Assembly: GCF_003284725.1 (NCBI RefSeq)
Contig: NZ_PGTO01000001.1
Span: 372,001-436,000, forward strand
Source: Paramagnetospirillum kuznetsovii
Lineage (GTDB): Bacteria > Pseudomonadota > Alphaproteobacteria > Rhodospirillales > Magnetospirillaceae
Reading direction: 5' to 3'
DNA: 64,000 bases
The notes beneath the pieces are model-generated. The model searched no databases, was not told the origin of the DNA, and worked only from the letters and a program-made list of their open reading frames with translations. How positions within the stretch are numbered: the stretch's first letter is position 1; each line of letters starts with the position of its first letter. Positions 45,113 through 54,666 of the stretch are shown here, one piece after another. The position numbers and the translations under genes are program-made.

Positions 45113-46558
45113 ATGGACAGCTCGGCCGCCACGGACGCACGCCCCTTGCACAAGGGCGAAGTGCCCGTCTACATGGAAACCGGCAAGGCCTATCCCCGCG
45201 CCGTAAAGGGAGTCTTCCGCTCCTTGAAATGGTGGGCCATGACCCTGACCCTGGCGTGGTGGCATCTGGCCCCCTTTCTGCGCTGGGACCGGGGGCCGGG
45301 TGCTCCCGACCAGGCCATCCTGATCGATATGCCAGGCCGCCGGGCCTATTTCCTGTTCATCGAGATCTGGCCGCAGGAGGTCTATTACCTGACCGGCATT
45401 CTGGCCATCGCCGCCATTGCTCTGTTCCTGATGAGCGCGGTGGCCGGGCGGGTGTGGTGCGGCTTCATCTGTTGGCAAACCGTCTATACCGACCTGTTCG
45501 TCTGGATGGAAAAGCAGATCGTCGGCGACCGCAACGCCCGCATCGCCTTTGACCGCCAGCCGTGGTCGGCCTCCAAGCTGGCCAAGACCGCCCTGGTCAA
45601 CCTGTCGTGGATCGTCATTTCGCTGGCCTGCGGAATCGGCTTCACCTTGTGGTTCGGCGACGCCTTCGAGATGATCCGCGACATCTTCACCGGCAAGGCC
45701 TCCACCGCCGCCTATGGTACCATCCTGGTGAGCGGCGGTTTCTGCTTCCTGCTGGCCGGCTATGCCCGCGAGCGGGTCTGCGTCTATCTGTGCCCCTATT
45801 CGCGCTTCCAGTCCGCCATGTTCGACGAGCATTCGCTGATCGTCACCTACGAGGCATGGCGCGGCGGCAAGGGCGAACCGGCCATGAAGGGCCAGAGCTT
45901 CGAGGGCCGAGGCCATTGCGTCGATTGCCGCGCCTGCGTCCAGGCCTGTCCCACCGGCATCGATATCCGCAAGGGCAATCAGCTGGCCTGTATCGGCTGC
46001 GCCCTATGCATCGACGCCTGCAATTCGGTCATGGATCGCTATGGCCTGCCCCATGGCCTGATCGCCTATGACTCCTCCACCAATATCGAGGCCCGCGAGA
46101 AGAGCTGCTCGACCGGCTACAAGATCGTTCGGCCGCGCACCTTGATCTATGGCGGCATCATGGCGCTGGTGGCGACCATCATGCTGGCCCGCCTTGTCTC
46201 GCGTCCCGACGTGGACGTCAACATCCTGCACGAACGCGCCCCGCTTTATGTCCAGATGTCCGACGGCTCCATCCGCAACGGCTATGTCTACAAGGTGCTG
46301 AACATGAAGTCGGAGGACCGGACCTTCAAGCTGCGCCTGCAGGGCCTGGACGGCGCCACCATCGACGTGGTTGGTGGCGATTCGGGCGTCACCCAGGCCG
46401 AGCTTCAGGTCAGCCGCGACAGCGTCGGCAGTTTCCGCATCTATGTCACCGCGCCCGCCGCCAAGCTCGGTTCCAAGAGCGTGCCGGTCAGCTTCGAGCT
46501 GGACGGACCCAGCCGGGTGGTGCGCACGGAAAGCCTGTTCGCCGGGCCGGAGAAGTAA
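45113..46558 (+). CDS. ccoG: Cytochrome oxidase maturation protein CcoG/RdxA, copy 1
   Basis: A 481-aa membrane ferredoxin-like protein of the RdxA/FixG/CcoG family, which reduces copper for cbb3 oxidase assembly. It has about five membrane segments. Two [4Fe-4S] sites lie in the middle: CVDCRACVQACPTG and CIGCALCIDAC. A C-terminal exported Ig-like domain (FixG_C) follows the last membrane segment. It is a close paralogue of the 52087-53547 gene, apart from the cco operon and on the opposite strand. Confidence 0.9.
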   Translation: MDSSAATDARPLHKGEVPVYMETGKAYPRAVKGVFRSLKWWAMTLTLAWWHLAPFLRWDRGPGAPDQAILIDMPGRRAYFLFIEIWPQEVYYLTGILAIAAIALFLMSAVAGRVWCGFICWQTVYTDLFVWMEKQIVGDRNARIAFDRQPWSASKLAKTALVNLSWIVISLACGIGFTLWFGDAFEMIRDIFTGKASTAAYGTILVSGGFCFLLAGYARERVCVYLCPYSRFQSAMFDEHSLIVTYEAWRGGKGEPAMKGQSFEGRGHCVDCRACVQACPTGIDIRKGNQLACIGCALCIDACNSVMDRYGLPHGLIAYDSSTNIEAREKSCSTGYKIVRPRTLIYGGIMALVATIMLARLVSRPDVDVNILHERAPLYVQMSDGSIRNGYVYKVLNMKSEDRTFKLRLQGLDGATIDVVGGDSGVTQAELQVSRDSVGSFRIYVTAPAAKLGSKSVPVSFELDGPSRVVRTESLFAGPEK

Positions 46559-46564
46559 CGAGAG

Positions 46565-46581
46565 GCGGCCGGGACGGCCGC
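46565..46581. repeat. GCGGCC...GGCCGC palindrome, copy related to those near 58.5 kb
   Basis: GCGGCC-GGGAC-GGCCGC lies just after ccoG copy 1. The identical 17-mer occurs at 58502-58518 and 58534-58550. It seems to be the core of a dispersed GC-rich palindromic repeat placed in intergenic DNA. Confidence 0.65.
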
Positions 46582-46615
46582 ATTCCACAAGAGTCTTTTT
46601 GTCGGCCAAGCGGTA

Positions 46616-47473
46616 TTACAGCGGCGCGACGCCGATATTGTCGATGAGGCGGGTCTTGCCCAGACGGGCGGCCACCAGGATGCGGACCGGCCGGTCCAGC
46701 AGTTCGGCGGGGGCCAGGGTCTCGGCGTCGCGGACCTCCATGTAATCCACCGAGGCGAATCCGGCCTTGATCAAGCCATCCACCGCCTTGGGGCAGAGGT
46801 CCGAGGCCTTGGCCCCGGCCCTGAGGCCGTCGGCCACCCCGGTCAGTGCCCGGATCAGCCAGGGCGCCACGGCGCGCTCGTCCGTGCTCATATAGGCGTT
46901 GCGCGACGACATGGCCAAGCCGTCATCCTCGCGCAGGGTGGGCGCGCCCAGTACCGCGACCGGAATATCCAGATCGCGCACGAAGCGGCGGATCACGGCC
47001 AGTTGCTGATAGTCCTTCTCGCCGAACACCGCCACATCGGGCAGGCATTGCAGCAACAGCTTGGTCACCACCGTGGCGACGCCGGAGAAATGGCCGGGCC
47101 GCACGTCGCCGCACAGGCCCTCCGAGACTCCCGCCACCGTGATGGCGGTGGCGAAGCCGTCGGGATACATCTCGGCCACGGTGGGGGCGAACAGGACATG
47201 GCAGCCCGCCTGATTCAGCAGTTCGGCGTCGCGCTCCTCCTGGCGGGGATAGCGGGAAAAATCCTCGTTGGGGCCGAACTGGGTGGGATTGACGAAGACC
47301 GAGGCCACCACCCTGTCGGCGTTCTCCAGGGACTTCGCGACAAGCGACAGATGGCCCTGGTGCAGCGCCCCCATGGTGGGAACCATGGCGACCCGAAGGC
47401 CCTGGTCGCGCCAGTACCGCACGCGGGTCCGCAAGTCCGCCACCGTGCGGATGATGTCGAGGTCGCCACTCAC
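46616..47473 (-). CDS. panC: Pantothenate synthetase
   Basis: PanC joins pantoate and beta-alanine using ATP. The 285-aa product contains the HIGH-like [15 protein letters not shown] (~residue 30), [26 protein letters not shown] and the KMSKS-like [12 protein letters not shown] 47471-47473 overlaps the panB stop (GTGA). The same frame is open far into panB, which would be an artefact. Confidence 0.95.
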   Translation of the reverse strand: MSGDLDIIRTVADLRTRVRYWRDQGLRVAMVPTMGALHQGHLSLVAKSLENADRVVASVFVNPTQFGPNEDFSRYPRQEERDAELLNQAGCHVLFAPTVAEMYPDGFATAITVAGVSEGLCGDVRPGHFSGVATVVTKLLLQCLPDVAVFGEKDYQQLAVIRRFVRDLDIPVAVLGAPTLREDDGLAMSSRNAYMSTDERAVAPWLIRALTGVADGLRAGAKASDLCPKAVDGLIKAGFASVDYMEVRDAETLAPAELLDRPVRILVAARLGKTRLIDNIGVAPL

Positions 47474-48294
47474 GTCTTGGGAAGCCCGAAGCAGTGTTCC
47501 GGACCGGGGAAGGCGCGGGTCTTGACCTCGGCGGCATAGGATTCCACCGCCGCCGTGATGATCGGGCGCAGATCGGCATAACGCTTGACGAATTTCGGAG
47601 TGAAATCGGCGAACAGGCCCAGCACGTCGTCGATCACCAGCACTTGGCCGTCGCAGGCGGCCGAGGCGCCGATGCCGATGGTGGGAATGGCGATTTCCGC
47701 CGACAGGGCGCGGGCCACCGGCTCCACCGTGCCTTCCACCACCACCGAGAAGGCACCGGCGGCGTCGATGGCGCGGGCGTCGGCGCGGATGGCCTCGGCC
47801 TCGGCGTCGACCCTTCCCTGGGCGCGGAAGCCACCGGCGGCGTGCACCGCCTGGGGCTTCAGTCCCACATGGGCCATGACCGGAATGCCGCGATCGACCA
47901 GGAAGCGGATGGTCGCGGCCATCTCGCGGCCACCCTCCAGCTTGACGGCGGCGCAGCCGGTCTCGGCCATGACGCGGGCGCAATTGCGGAAGGCCTGTTC
48001 CGGGCTTTCCTGATAGGAGCCGAACGGCATGTCGACGACGACGCAGGCATGGGTGGACGAGCGCACCACGGCGCGGCCGTGATTGATCATCATGTCCAGG
48101 GTGACGCCCAGCGTGGTCTCCATGCCATAGACCACCATGCCCAGCGAATCGCCCACCAGCAGGATATCGCAATGGGGATCCAGCAGCCGGGCGATGGGCG
48201 CGGTATAGGCGGTCAGCACCACGATGGGCTCGGCCCCCTTGCGGGCGCGGATGTCACGGGTGGTGACCCGCTTGATCTTCACTTCGACGCTCAT
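47470..48294 (-). CDS. panB: 3-methyl-2-oxobutanoate hydroxymethyltransferase
   Basis: PanB makes ketopantoate from alpha-ketoisovalerate and methylene-THF. The 274-aa TIM-barrel protein has [19 protein letters not shown] (metal-binding region, ~residue 47) and [19 protein letters not shown], plus the catalytic-Glu region [10 protein letters not shown]. It starts 18 bp after the fnr-type gene stop, so panB-panC probably share the transcript with fnr and ccoGHIS. Confidence 0.95.
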   Translation of the reverse strand: MSVEVKIKRVTTRDIRARKGAEPIVVLTAYTAPIARLLDPHCDILLVGDSLGMVVYGMETTLGVTLDMMINHGRAVVRSSTHACVVVDMPFGSYQESPEQAFRNCARVMAETGCAAVKLEGGREMAATIRFLVDRGIPVMAHVGLKPQAVHAAGGFRAQGRVDAEAEAIRADARAIDAAGAFSVVVEGTVEPVARALSAEIAIPTIGIGASAACDGQVLVIDDVLGLFADFTPKFVKRYADLRPIITAAVESYAAEVKTRAFPGPEHCFGLPKT

Positions 48295-48312
48295 GGATGC
48301 CTGTCTTTCCGG

Positions 48313-49074
48313 TTAGGCGCCTTCGGCCAGATCCTTAAGTGCCCGCCAATCGTTCAGCACGCAATGCCCCGATGCGGGAAGGCCGATGTAATTGTCGCGC
48401 TTCAACTGGGTGAAGGTGCGGCTGACCGTCTCGATGGTCAAGCCGAGATAATCGGCGATATCGGCGCGGCTCATGGGCAGGGCCACCGAACTGGTGGGCA
48501 TGCCCGCCTTCTCGGCCCGCAGCGACAATTGGATCAGGAAGGTGGCCACCTTCTCCTTGGCGGTCTTGCGTCCCAGCAGCAGCATCTGTTCCTGGGCCGC
48601 CACCAGATCCTTCACCGCCATGGAGAACATCCGGCGTTCCAGCCGGGGAATCTCCTCCAACAGCGAATCCAGCTTGCGATGGGTGAAGCGGCACAGATGG
48701 GTCGGCGTGATGGTCTCCGCCGTGTAGCAATAGCCGTCATGGGTTCCCAGGCCGAAGATATCGCCGGAAAACAGGAACCCGATGATCTGGCGCCGCCCGT
48801 CGGACAGCAGCTTGTACAGCTTCACCGCGCCGTTGGAGATGGAATAGACGTGATCGACCACGTCGCCTTCGCGGAAGATGGTGTAGGAGGCGGGAAGCGC
48901 CGCATGGCAGCGCACCGTCGCCAATCGCTTGACCTCGTCCTGGGACAGATCGGCGCAAAAGGCGATCTCGCGCACGATGTCGCAATTGCGGCATTGCGGC
49001 GACTTCAGGTCCGCCACGTGGTCGAGCTTGTGTCCTTCGAAGTCGAGAGGGGGCATGTGCAGGCTACCCATCAC
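48313..49074 (-). CDS. fnr: Fnr-type oxygen-responsive transcriptional regulator
   Basis: A 253-aa Crp/Fnr protein. The N-terminal cysteines of the oxygen-labile [4Fe-4S] cluster are present: C28 and C31 (PQCRNCDI), C40 (IAFCADL), and a fourth in DGYCYTAE within the cyclic-nucleotide-type fold. The recognition helix LTIETVSRTFTQLK carries the E-x2-S-R residues that read TTGAT-N4-ATCAA. It should activate the cbb3 operon under low oxygen. It is 3 nt downstream of ccoS and 18 bp upstream of panB. Confidence 0.93.
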   Translation of the reverse strand: MMGSLHMPPLDFEGHKLDHVADLKSPQCRNCDIVREIAFCADLSQDEVKRLATVRCHAALPASYTIFREGDVVDHVYSISNGAVKLYKLLSDGRRQIIGFLFSGDIFGLGTHDGYCYTAETITPTHLCRFTHRKLDSLLEEIPRLERRMFSMAVKDLVAAQEQMLLLGRKTAKEKVATFLIQLSLRAEKAGMPTSSVALPMSRADIADYLGLTIETVSRTFTQLKRDNYIGLPASGHCVLNDWRALKDLAEGA

Positions 49075-49077
49075 GGT

Positions 49078-49239
49078 TCAGACCTTGCGTTTGGGCTGGT
49101 CGTCGTCGTCGAACAAAATGCGGTGGGCGGCGCCGTCCAGGTCGTCGAACTGACCGGACTTCATGGCCCACAGGAAACCGAGTAACCCCAAGAACCCCAG
49201 ACCGAGGGCCACGGGTATCAGCATCAGAAGATTGTCCAA
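49078..49239 (-). CDS. ccoS: cbb3 oxidase maturation protein CcoS
   Basis: A 53-aa membrane protein (LIPVALGLGFLGLLGFLWAM segment followed by SGQFDDLDGAAHRILFDDD) that matches CcoS, needed to insert cofactors into cbb3 oxidase. TTG 49237-49239 with GGAGAGG just upstream gives the usual length. A longer frame from 49290 overlaps ccoI; ATG 49222-49224 is a shorter alternative. Confidence 0.88.
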   Translation of the reverse strand: MDNLLMLIPVALGLGFLGLLGFLWAMKSGQFDDLDGAAHRILFDDDDQPKRKV

Positions 49240-49252
49240 AAGCCTCTCCGGC

Positions 49253-51601
49253 TTAGCCTCTCCGGCGGGATAGACGCAGAGCGTTGCCAATTACTACCAG
49301 TGACGAGGTGGACATAGCAATCGCGGCGATGAGAGGGGTCACCAGTCCCGCCACCGCCAGGGGCACCGTGAAGATATTATAGCCCAGCGCCAGCATGAAA
49401 TTCTGTTTTACTAATGTACGAGATTTCCGCGCCACCGCCAAGCATTCCACCACCGGGGCCAATCGGCCGCCCTGGAACACCACGTCGGCGGCGGTCTGGC
49501 TGACATCCACCGCCGAGGACGGCGACATGGACACATGGGCCGCCGCCAAGGCGGGCGCATCGTTGAGGCCGTCGCCGATCATCAACACCTTGCGGCCTTG
49601 CGCGGCCAATTCGGCCAAGCGGGCGCATTTGGCCGCCGGGGCGCAGCCCGCTCGCCACTCGGCGATGCCCAATTGCGCCGCCACCGCCGAAGCGGTCGCC
49701 GGTCGGTCGCCCGACAGCAGTTCCACCGTCAGGCCCATGCGCGTCAGCTCGGCGACCACCTGGGCCGCATCGGGGCGCGGCGCGTCGGAAAAGGCGAAGC
49801 GCAGCGGCGGCCTGCCCGGCTGCGCCAGCCACAGTTCCGGCCCAAGCGCGGTCTGGTCGTCTTCGATGCCGACAAAGGCGCGACTGCCGAGACGGATGCC
49901 GCCGGATACGATCTCAAGACCTTGGCCCGGCACCTCCGTCACCCCATCGGCCAGCCGAGCGGCGGGTGCGGCGGCGGCCAGGGCGCGGGCCAGGGGATGC
50001 TTGGACGCCAAGGCCAGCGAGGCCGCCTCGGCCAGATCCGCCGCGGTCCACTCGCCCTCGGCCAGGGTCGGCTTGCCGAGCGTCAGGGTGCCGGTCTTGT
50101 CGAACACCACGTGGTCGGCATCGGCGAAGCGTTCCAGCGCGGTGGCCGACTTGACCAGGATGCCCTGGCGCAGCAGGCGGCCAGAGGCGATGACCTGGAC
50201 AACCGGCACCGCCAGCGCCAGGGCGCAGGGGCAGGTGATGATCAGCACGGCGACGGCATAGAGCAGCGCCACCTGCCAGGGAGCGTCGCCGAACAGGGTC
50301 CAGCCGGTGAAGGTGAGCAGCGCCGCCAGATGCACCACCGGGGCGTACCAGCGCGACACCCGGTCGGCCAGGGCCACATAGCGGGCGCGGCCCTGTTCCG
50401 CCACTTCCATCATGCGCACGATCTCGGCCAGCAAGGTGCGCTCGCCCACCGCGCCGACCACCAGGCGGAGCGGCGCCGACAGATTGATGGTACCGGCGAA
50501 TACCCGTGTCCCCGGCTGGACTTGGACGGGCACGCTCTCGCCGGTCAGCAGGGCGGTATCCACGTCGGAACGCCCATCGGTGATATCGCCGTCGACGCCG
50601 ATACGCTCGCCCGCCGCCACCAGAACCGTGGCGCCCGCCGCCACCTTGTGGGGCGGCATCAGGCGCTGGGTGCCGTCGTCGTCCAGCACCGTGACCGCCG
50701 TGGCATCCAGGGCCAGCAGGTGCTCCACCGTGGTGCGCGCCCGTCCGCGCGCACGGGAATCCAGATAGCGCCCGATCAGCAGGAAGAACAGCAAGGTGAT
50801 GGCGGAATCGAAATAGGCGTATTCGCCGCCGTGGATGGTCTCCCACAGGCTCATCAGGCTGGCCAGGGTGACGCCGATGGTGATGGGCACATCCATATTG
50901 GTGCGCCCGGCCCGAAGCGCCGAGACGGCGGAACGGGCGAAGGGACGGATGCACCACGCCACGGCGGGCAGCGCCACCAGGGCGGAGACCCAATGCATCA
51001 ACCCCCGCGTCGCCGGTCCCATATAGGAAAAGTGCCCGGCCCAGACCGATACCGACAGCAGCATGACATTGCCGGCGGCGAAACCGGCGATGGCCATGGC
51101 GCGCAGCAATTCCTTCTCCTGGCGTTGGGTCTCGTCGCCCAGCCGCTCGGGGTCGTAGGGCACCAGCCGGTAGCCCACCGCCAGCACCGGCGCCAGGATG
51201 GCGCCCGGCTCGGTCTCGTCGGCCCGCCAGCGGACCACCAGACGCCGCGTCGTCATGTTGACCCGGGCCCAGGTGACGCCCGTCTGCTTGGTGAGCAAGG
51301 CCTCGATCAGCCAGATGCAGGCGCCGCAATGCAGGCCTTCTATCATCAGGTGGAGGCTGGCCTCGCCCTTGTCGTCGAGGCTGACATGGGCGGTGAAATC
51401 ATGGGCCTGGGTGGCGCCGTCCTCGGGACGCAGCAGGCGGGCGGCGGGATCGACGCTGCGCCGGGCGTAATATTGTTCCAGCCCCAGACCCTGCACCAGG
51501 GCATAGGCGCCCTCGCAGCCGCGACAGCAGAAGCCGCCGTCCAGCCCTTCGGGGATGGCGCCGCCGCAATGGAGGCAAGTGGTGGTCCGCGCGTCTTTCA
51601 C
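49253..51601 (-). CDS. ccoI: Copper-exporting P1B-type ATPase for cbb3 assembly
   Basis: CcoI/FixI supplies copper for cbb3 assembly. The 782-aa protein starts with a zinc-ribbon-like CLHCGG...FCCRGCEG region and an HMA-type GLHCGACIWL domain. It then has eight-helix ATPase features: TGES, CPCALALAVP (metal site), DKTGTLT (phosphorylated Asp) and GDGLNDAPALAAA. It overlaps ccoH by four bases. Confidence 0.94.
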   Translation of the reverse strand: MKDARTTTCLHCGGAIPEGLDGGFCCRGCEGAYALVQGLGLEQYYARRSVDPAARLLRPEDGATQAHDFTAHVSLDDKGEASLHLMIEGLHCGACIWLIEALLTKQTGVTWARVNMTTRRLVVRWRADETEPGAILAPVLAVGYRLVPYDPERLGDETQRQEKELLRAMAIAGFAAGNVMLLSVSVWAGHFSYMGPATRGLMHWVSALVALPAVAWCIRPFARSAVSALRAGRTNMDVPITIGVTLASLMSLWETIHGGEYAYFDSAITLLFFLLIGRYLDSRARGRARTTVEHLLALDATAVTVLDDDGTQRLMPPHKVAAGATVLVAAGERIGVDGDITDGRSDVDTALLTGESVPVQVQPGTRVFAGTINLSAPLRLVVGAVGERTLLAEIVRMMEVAEQGRARYVALADRVSRWYAPVVHLAALLTFTGWTLFGDAPWQVALLYAVAVLIITCPCALALAVPVVQVIASGRLLRQGILVKSATALERFADADHVVFDKTGTLTLGKPTLAEGEWTAADLAEAASLALASKHPLARALAAAAPAARLADGVTEVPGQGLEIVSGGIRLGSRAFVGIEDDQTALGPELWLAQPGRPPLRFAFSDAPRPDAAQVVAELTRMGLTVELLSGDRPATASAVAAQLGIAEWRAGCAPAAKCARLAELAAQGRKVLMIGDGLNDAPALAAAHVSMSPSSAVDVSQTAADVVFQGGRLAPVVECLAVARKSRTLVKQNFMLALGYNIFTVPLAVAGLVTPLIAAIAMSTSSLVVIGNALRLSRRRG

Positions 51602-52080
51602 GGCACGATGAGGCGACGGGACAGTCCGTAGGAAACGTCCTTGCCCTCGGCGGAGACACTCATGTCCCAGACACCTTCGAGCGGAAGTTCCTGGTGGGTG
51701 GCATAGGTGCCGGGCGATACGCGGGCCAGGGAGACCGTGCGATCGACTCCCTTGGCGGTGGGCCGCACCAGCTGCGCCTTGACCGTCAGTTCCTCCACCG
51801 GGCGACCGTCGCGGTCACGGTAGCTGACGGTGACATGGATCCCGTGATTGGCTCCCAACTCGACCTTGTTATCGACGGTCCAGCCCATCTCGTCCTGCTT
51901 GCGAACGGCTTCGATGGTCTTGTTATAGGCCAGACCCTTCTCATAGGGGCGCTCGGTCGCCAACCCCGAGAACGTGGAGGTGGCGAAATAGGCCATGGTG
52001 AAGTTCACCAGCATCACCAATACGAAGAAGGCGACGAAGATATAGGGATACCACCAGCCGGGTCTGCGTTCGCTAGCCAT
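51598..52080 (-). CDS. ccoH: FixH/CcoH family protein
   Basis: A 160-aa single-pass membrane protein (WWYPYIFVAFFVLVMLVNFT near the N-terminus) with an exported FixH beta-domain (GNHG-like ANHGIHVTVSYRDRDG). CcoH is required for stable cbb3 oxidase assembly. It sits between ccoG copy 2 (6-bp gap) and ccoI (overlap) in the ccoGHIS operon. Confidence 0.92.
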   Translation of the reverse strand: MASERRPGWWYPYIFVAFFVLVMLVNFTMAYFATSTFSGLATERPYEKGLAYNKTIEAVRKQDEMGWTVDNKVELGANHGIHVTVSYRDRDGRPVEELTVKAQLVRPTAKGVDRTVSLARVSPGTYATHQELPLEGVWDMSVSAEGKDVSYGLSRRLIVP

Positions 52081-52086
52081 GAATCC

Positions 52087-53547
52087 TCACTTCTCGGGTG
52101 CCGCGAACAGGGAATCGGCGCGGGTGACGTGGCCTTCCTTGTCCTCGCGCAGGGCGAAGACCAGCGAGGTTCGGTTGCCCGACAGCTTGTTGACCGGCGC
52201 GTTGACGAAGACGTTGAAGGTGCCGATGGCATCGGGCGCGATGGTCAGATGCGCCTTGGCGCCGCTGGCCTCGCCGCCGATGACGCTCAGGCTGGCGCCC
52301 TCGATCCCCTGGACCTCCAATTCATAGCCGCGATCCTCGCGGACCATGTTGGACACCTTGACCACATAGCCGTTGCGGATGGACCCGTCCGACATCTGGA
52401 CATAAAGCGGCGAACGTTCGTGAATGACCTTCACCTCCGTGGTCGCCCGCGATGCCAGCGAACCGACGATCAGGCTGCCCACCAGGGTGATCAGCACGGT
52501 ATAGACGATGGTGCGCGGCCGGATCAGCCGCACCTTGCCCGGCTCGCCCTTGGCATGGGCGGCGACGTTGGAGATGGAATCCCACACGATCAGGTCGCGC
52601 GGCAGCTTGAACTTGTCCATCATGGTGTTGCAGGCGTCGATGCAGAGCGCGCAGCCGATGCAGGCCATCTGGATGCCGTCGCGGATATCGATGCCGGTGG
52701 GGCAGGCGGTGACGCACATCTTGCAATCGATGCAATGGCCGCGATTATCGAAGGTCTCGGTCTTGCGCGCGGGCTTCCTGGGTTCGCCCCGCCAGTCCTG
52801 ATAGGTGACGATCAGCGAGTGCTCGTCGAACATGGCCGATTGGAAGCGGGAATAGGGGCACATATAGAGGCAGACCTGCTCGCGGGCATAACCCGCCAAC
52901 AGGAAACAAGCACCGCCCACCACGCCGATGGCGCTATAGACCGCCGAGCTTTCGTTGCCGGTGAAGATATCCACCAGCATGGTCGGCGCATCGCCGAAAT
53001 AAAGGGTGAAGCCGACGCCGCACGACAGCGCGATCACCAGCCAAACCAAGTTGATCACCACCTTCTTGGCCAGTTTGTCGGCCGACCAGGGCGCGCGGTC
53101 CATGGCCATGCGCTTGGCCCGGTCGCCCACGACCAGACGCTCGACGAACATGAACAGATCGGTATAGACGGTTTGGAAGCACAGGAAACCGCACCAGACC
53201 CGACCGGCCAGCGAGCTCATGAAAAACAGCGAGATGGCGGCGATGAACAGCAGGCCGGTGATGTAGTAGACCTCCTGCGGCCAGATCTCCAGGAAGAAGA
53301 AATAGCCGCGGCGCCCCGCCATGTCGGCCAGGATGGCCTGATTGGGAGCACCCGGCCCGCGATCCCACCGCAAGAACGGACCGATATGGTAAATGGCCAA
53401 CAGAACGGCCATGGCCGCCCATTTCCAAGTCCGGAAGATGCCTTTGACCGTGCGGGGATGAATCATCACCGTTTCGGCATACAGCGGGCCACCGCCATCG
53501 CCGGATGCCGGTTTCTTCAAGGTTGGGTCGATCTTGGGAGTGGACAT
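52087..53547 (-). CDS. ccoG: Cytochrome oxidase maturation protein CcoG/RdxA, copy 2
   Basis: A 486-aa RdxA/FixG-family protein with the same layout as the 45113 gene: about five membrane segments, two [4Fe-4S] sites (CIDCKMCVTACPTG, CIGCALCIDAC) and an exported FixG_C domain. It heads the ccoG-ccoH-ccoI-ccoS-fnr set. The position in the operon suggests that this copy is the main cbb3 copper reductase. Confidence 0.93.
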   Translation of the reverse strand: MSTPKIDPTLKKPASGDGGGPLYAETVMIHPRTVKGIFRTWKWAAMAVLLAIYHIGPFLRWDRGPGAPNQAILADMAGRRGYFFFLEIWPQEVYYITGLLFIAAISLFFMSSLAGRVWCGFLCFQTVYTDLFMFVERLVVGDRAKRMAMDRAPWSADKLAKKVVINLVWLVIALSCGVGFTLYFGDAPTMLVDIFTGNESSAVYSAIGVVGGACFLLAGYAREQVCLYMCPYSRFQSAMFDEHSLIVTYQDWRGEPRKPARKTETFDNRGHCIDCKMCVTACPTGIDIRDGIQMACIGCALCIDACNTMMDKFKLPRDLIVWDSISNVAAHAKGEPGKVRLIRPRTIVYTVLITLVGSLIVGSLASRATTEVKVIHERSPLYVQMSDGSIRNGYVVKVSNMVREDRGYELEVQGIEGASLSVIGGEASGAKAHLTIAPDAIGTFNVFVNAPVNKLSGNRTSLVFALREDKEGHVTRADSLFAAPEK

Positions 53548-53745
53548 GGGGCGAGGGTGCTTTGCTGGATTTCCGAAGGAACGCAGTCTAGACGTCCGCG
53601 CGCCGATTCGGGTGTTCTAAATCACGGGGCGACATCACCGCCGACGCAAACCTGCCCCGACGCGCCGTGATTGATAAGTGAAAAACCGGCAATGTTGAAC
53701 GTTTCTTTCGGTCCGACCCGAATTTCATGGGGCCGGAAAGCCATT

Positions 53746-53777
53746 GGGGTGCGCTGCCCGCTTGGGCAGCGCACCCC
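53746..53777 (-). terminator. Strong GC hairpin after ccoP
   Basis: A 14-bp perfect stem (GGGGTGCGCTGCCC) with loop GCTT lies about 20 nt beyond the ccoP stop. It is very stable, though no long U run follows on the minus strand. It separates the ccoNOQP operon from ccoG copy 2. Confidence 0.75.
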
Positions 53778-53797
53778 TTTGGTCCCCCCTTAAGATC

Positions 53798-54664
53798 TTA
53801 CTTGCCGCCGCCCAGATTATGGACGTAGACCGCAAGCATCTTAATCGTGCTGGCGTCCAGACGCTCAGCCCAAGCCGGCATGGAGCCGTGCTTCGGGTTG
53901 TTCACCTGGGCGGCCACGCTCTCCTTGTTGCCCTTGACGAACAACCAGATCTGGTTGTTCAGCGCGGGCGCGCCGAGAGCAGCTTGGCCGCTGCCGTCTT
54001 CGCCGTGGCAAACGGCGCAGTTTTCGGCAAAGACCGTCTCGCCGGCCGAACCCTTGGCCGGGGCCTTGTTGGCCATGGACACGACATAGTCGGCCACCGC
54101 GGCGATCTGGTCCGCCTTCAAGACACCGTCAACGCCGAACTTGGGCATCTCGCTGACGCGGGTGTCCTTGTTGGCGTTGCGGACGCCGTACTTGATGGTC
54201 TGTTCGATGTCGGCCAGCGTGCCGCCCCACAGCCATTCGTCATCGGCCAGGGTCGGATAGGCGCCGGCGACGCCGACGCCACCGGCACCGTGGCAAGGAG
54301 CGCAGTTCTCATTGAACGCGATCTTGCCACCCGCCATGGCGTAACGCAGCAGGTCCTTGTCCTTTTCGATGGCGCCCGTGTCGGACGCCTCGATCTTGGA
54401 CAGCCAGGTCGAACGCGCCTTCTTCTGCGCGTCGAGCTCCATGGCCAGTTCGCCACGCGACGAATAGCCCAGCGAGCCCTGGGTGTAGCCGTTCAGCAAC
54501 GGCCACGCCGGATACATGAACCAATATCCAATGGCCCACACGACGGTGGCCCAGAAGACATAGACCCACCACTTCGGCAAAGGAGTATTCAACTCCTTAA
54601 TGCCATCCCACTCATGCCCGGTGGTGTTTTGACCGGACACCGAGTCCTTTTCAACGGTCGCCAT
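53798..54664 (-). CDS. ccoP: cbb3 cytochrome oxidase subunit III (dihaem c)
   Basis: A 288-aa membrane-anchored dihaem cytochrome c. An N-terminal cytoplasmic segment and one membrane helix (WWVYVFWATVVWAIGYWF) precede two class I cytochrome domains with haem motifs CAPCH and CAVCH and later Met ligands (KFGV...). CcoP passes electrons from the bc1 branch to the catalytic subunit. ATG is 2 nt after the ccoQ stop. Confidence 0.95.
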   Translation of the reverse strand: MATVEKDSVSGQNTTGHEWDGIKELNTPLPKWWVYVFWATVVWAIGYWFMYPAWPLLNGYTQGSLGYSSRGELAMELDAQKKARSTWLSKIEASDTGAIEKDKDLLRYAMAGGKIAFNENCAPCHGAGGVGVAGAYPTLADDEWLWGGTLADIEQTIKYGVRNANKDTRVSEMPKFGVDGVLKADQIAAVADYVVSMANKAPAKGSAGETVFAENCAVCHGEDGSGQAALGAPALNNQIWLFVKGNKESVAAQVNNPKHGSMPAWAERLDASTIKMLAVYVHNLGGGK

Positions 54665-54666
54665 AG

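Noticed and set aside
46616-48172. A 518-codon minus frame joining panB and panC regions
   Set aside because: Only the part after GTG 47473 resembles PanC; the upstream part is an out-of-frame reading of panB.
53670-53700. FNR box upstream of ccoG copy 2 (TTGATAAGTGAAAA)
   Set aside because: Only the left half-site TTGAT matches; the right half is not ATCAA-like.
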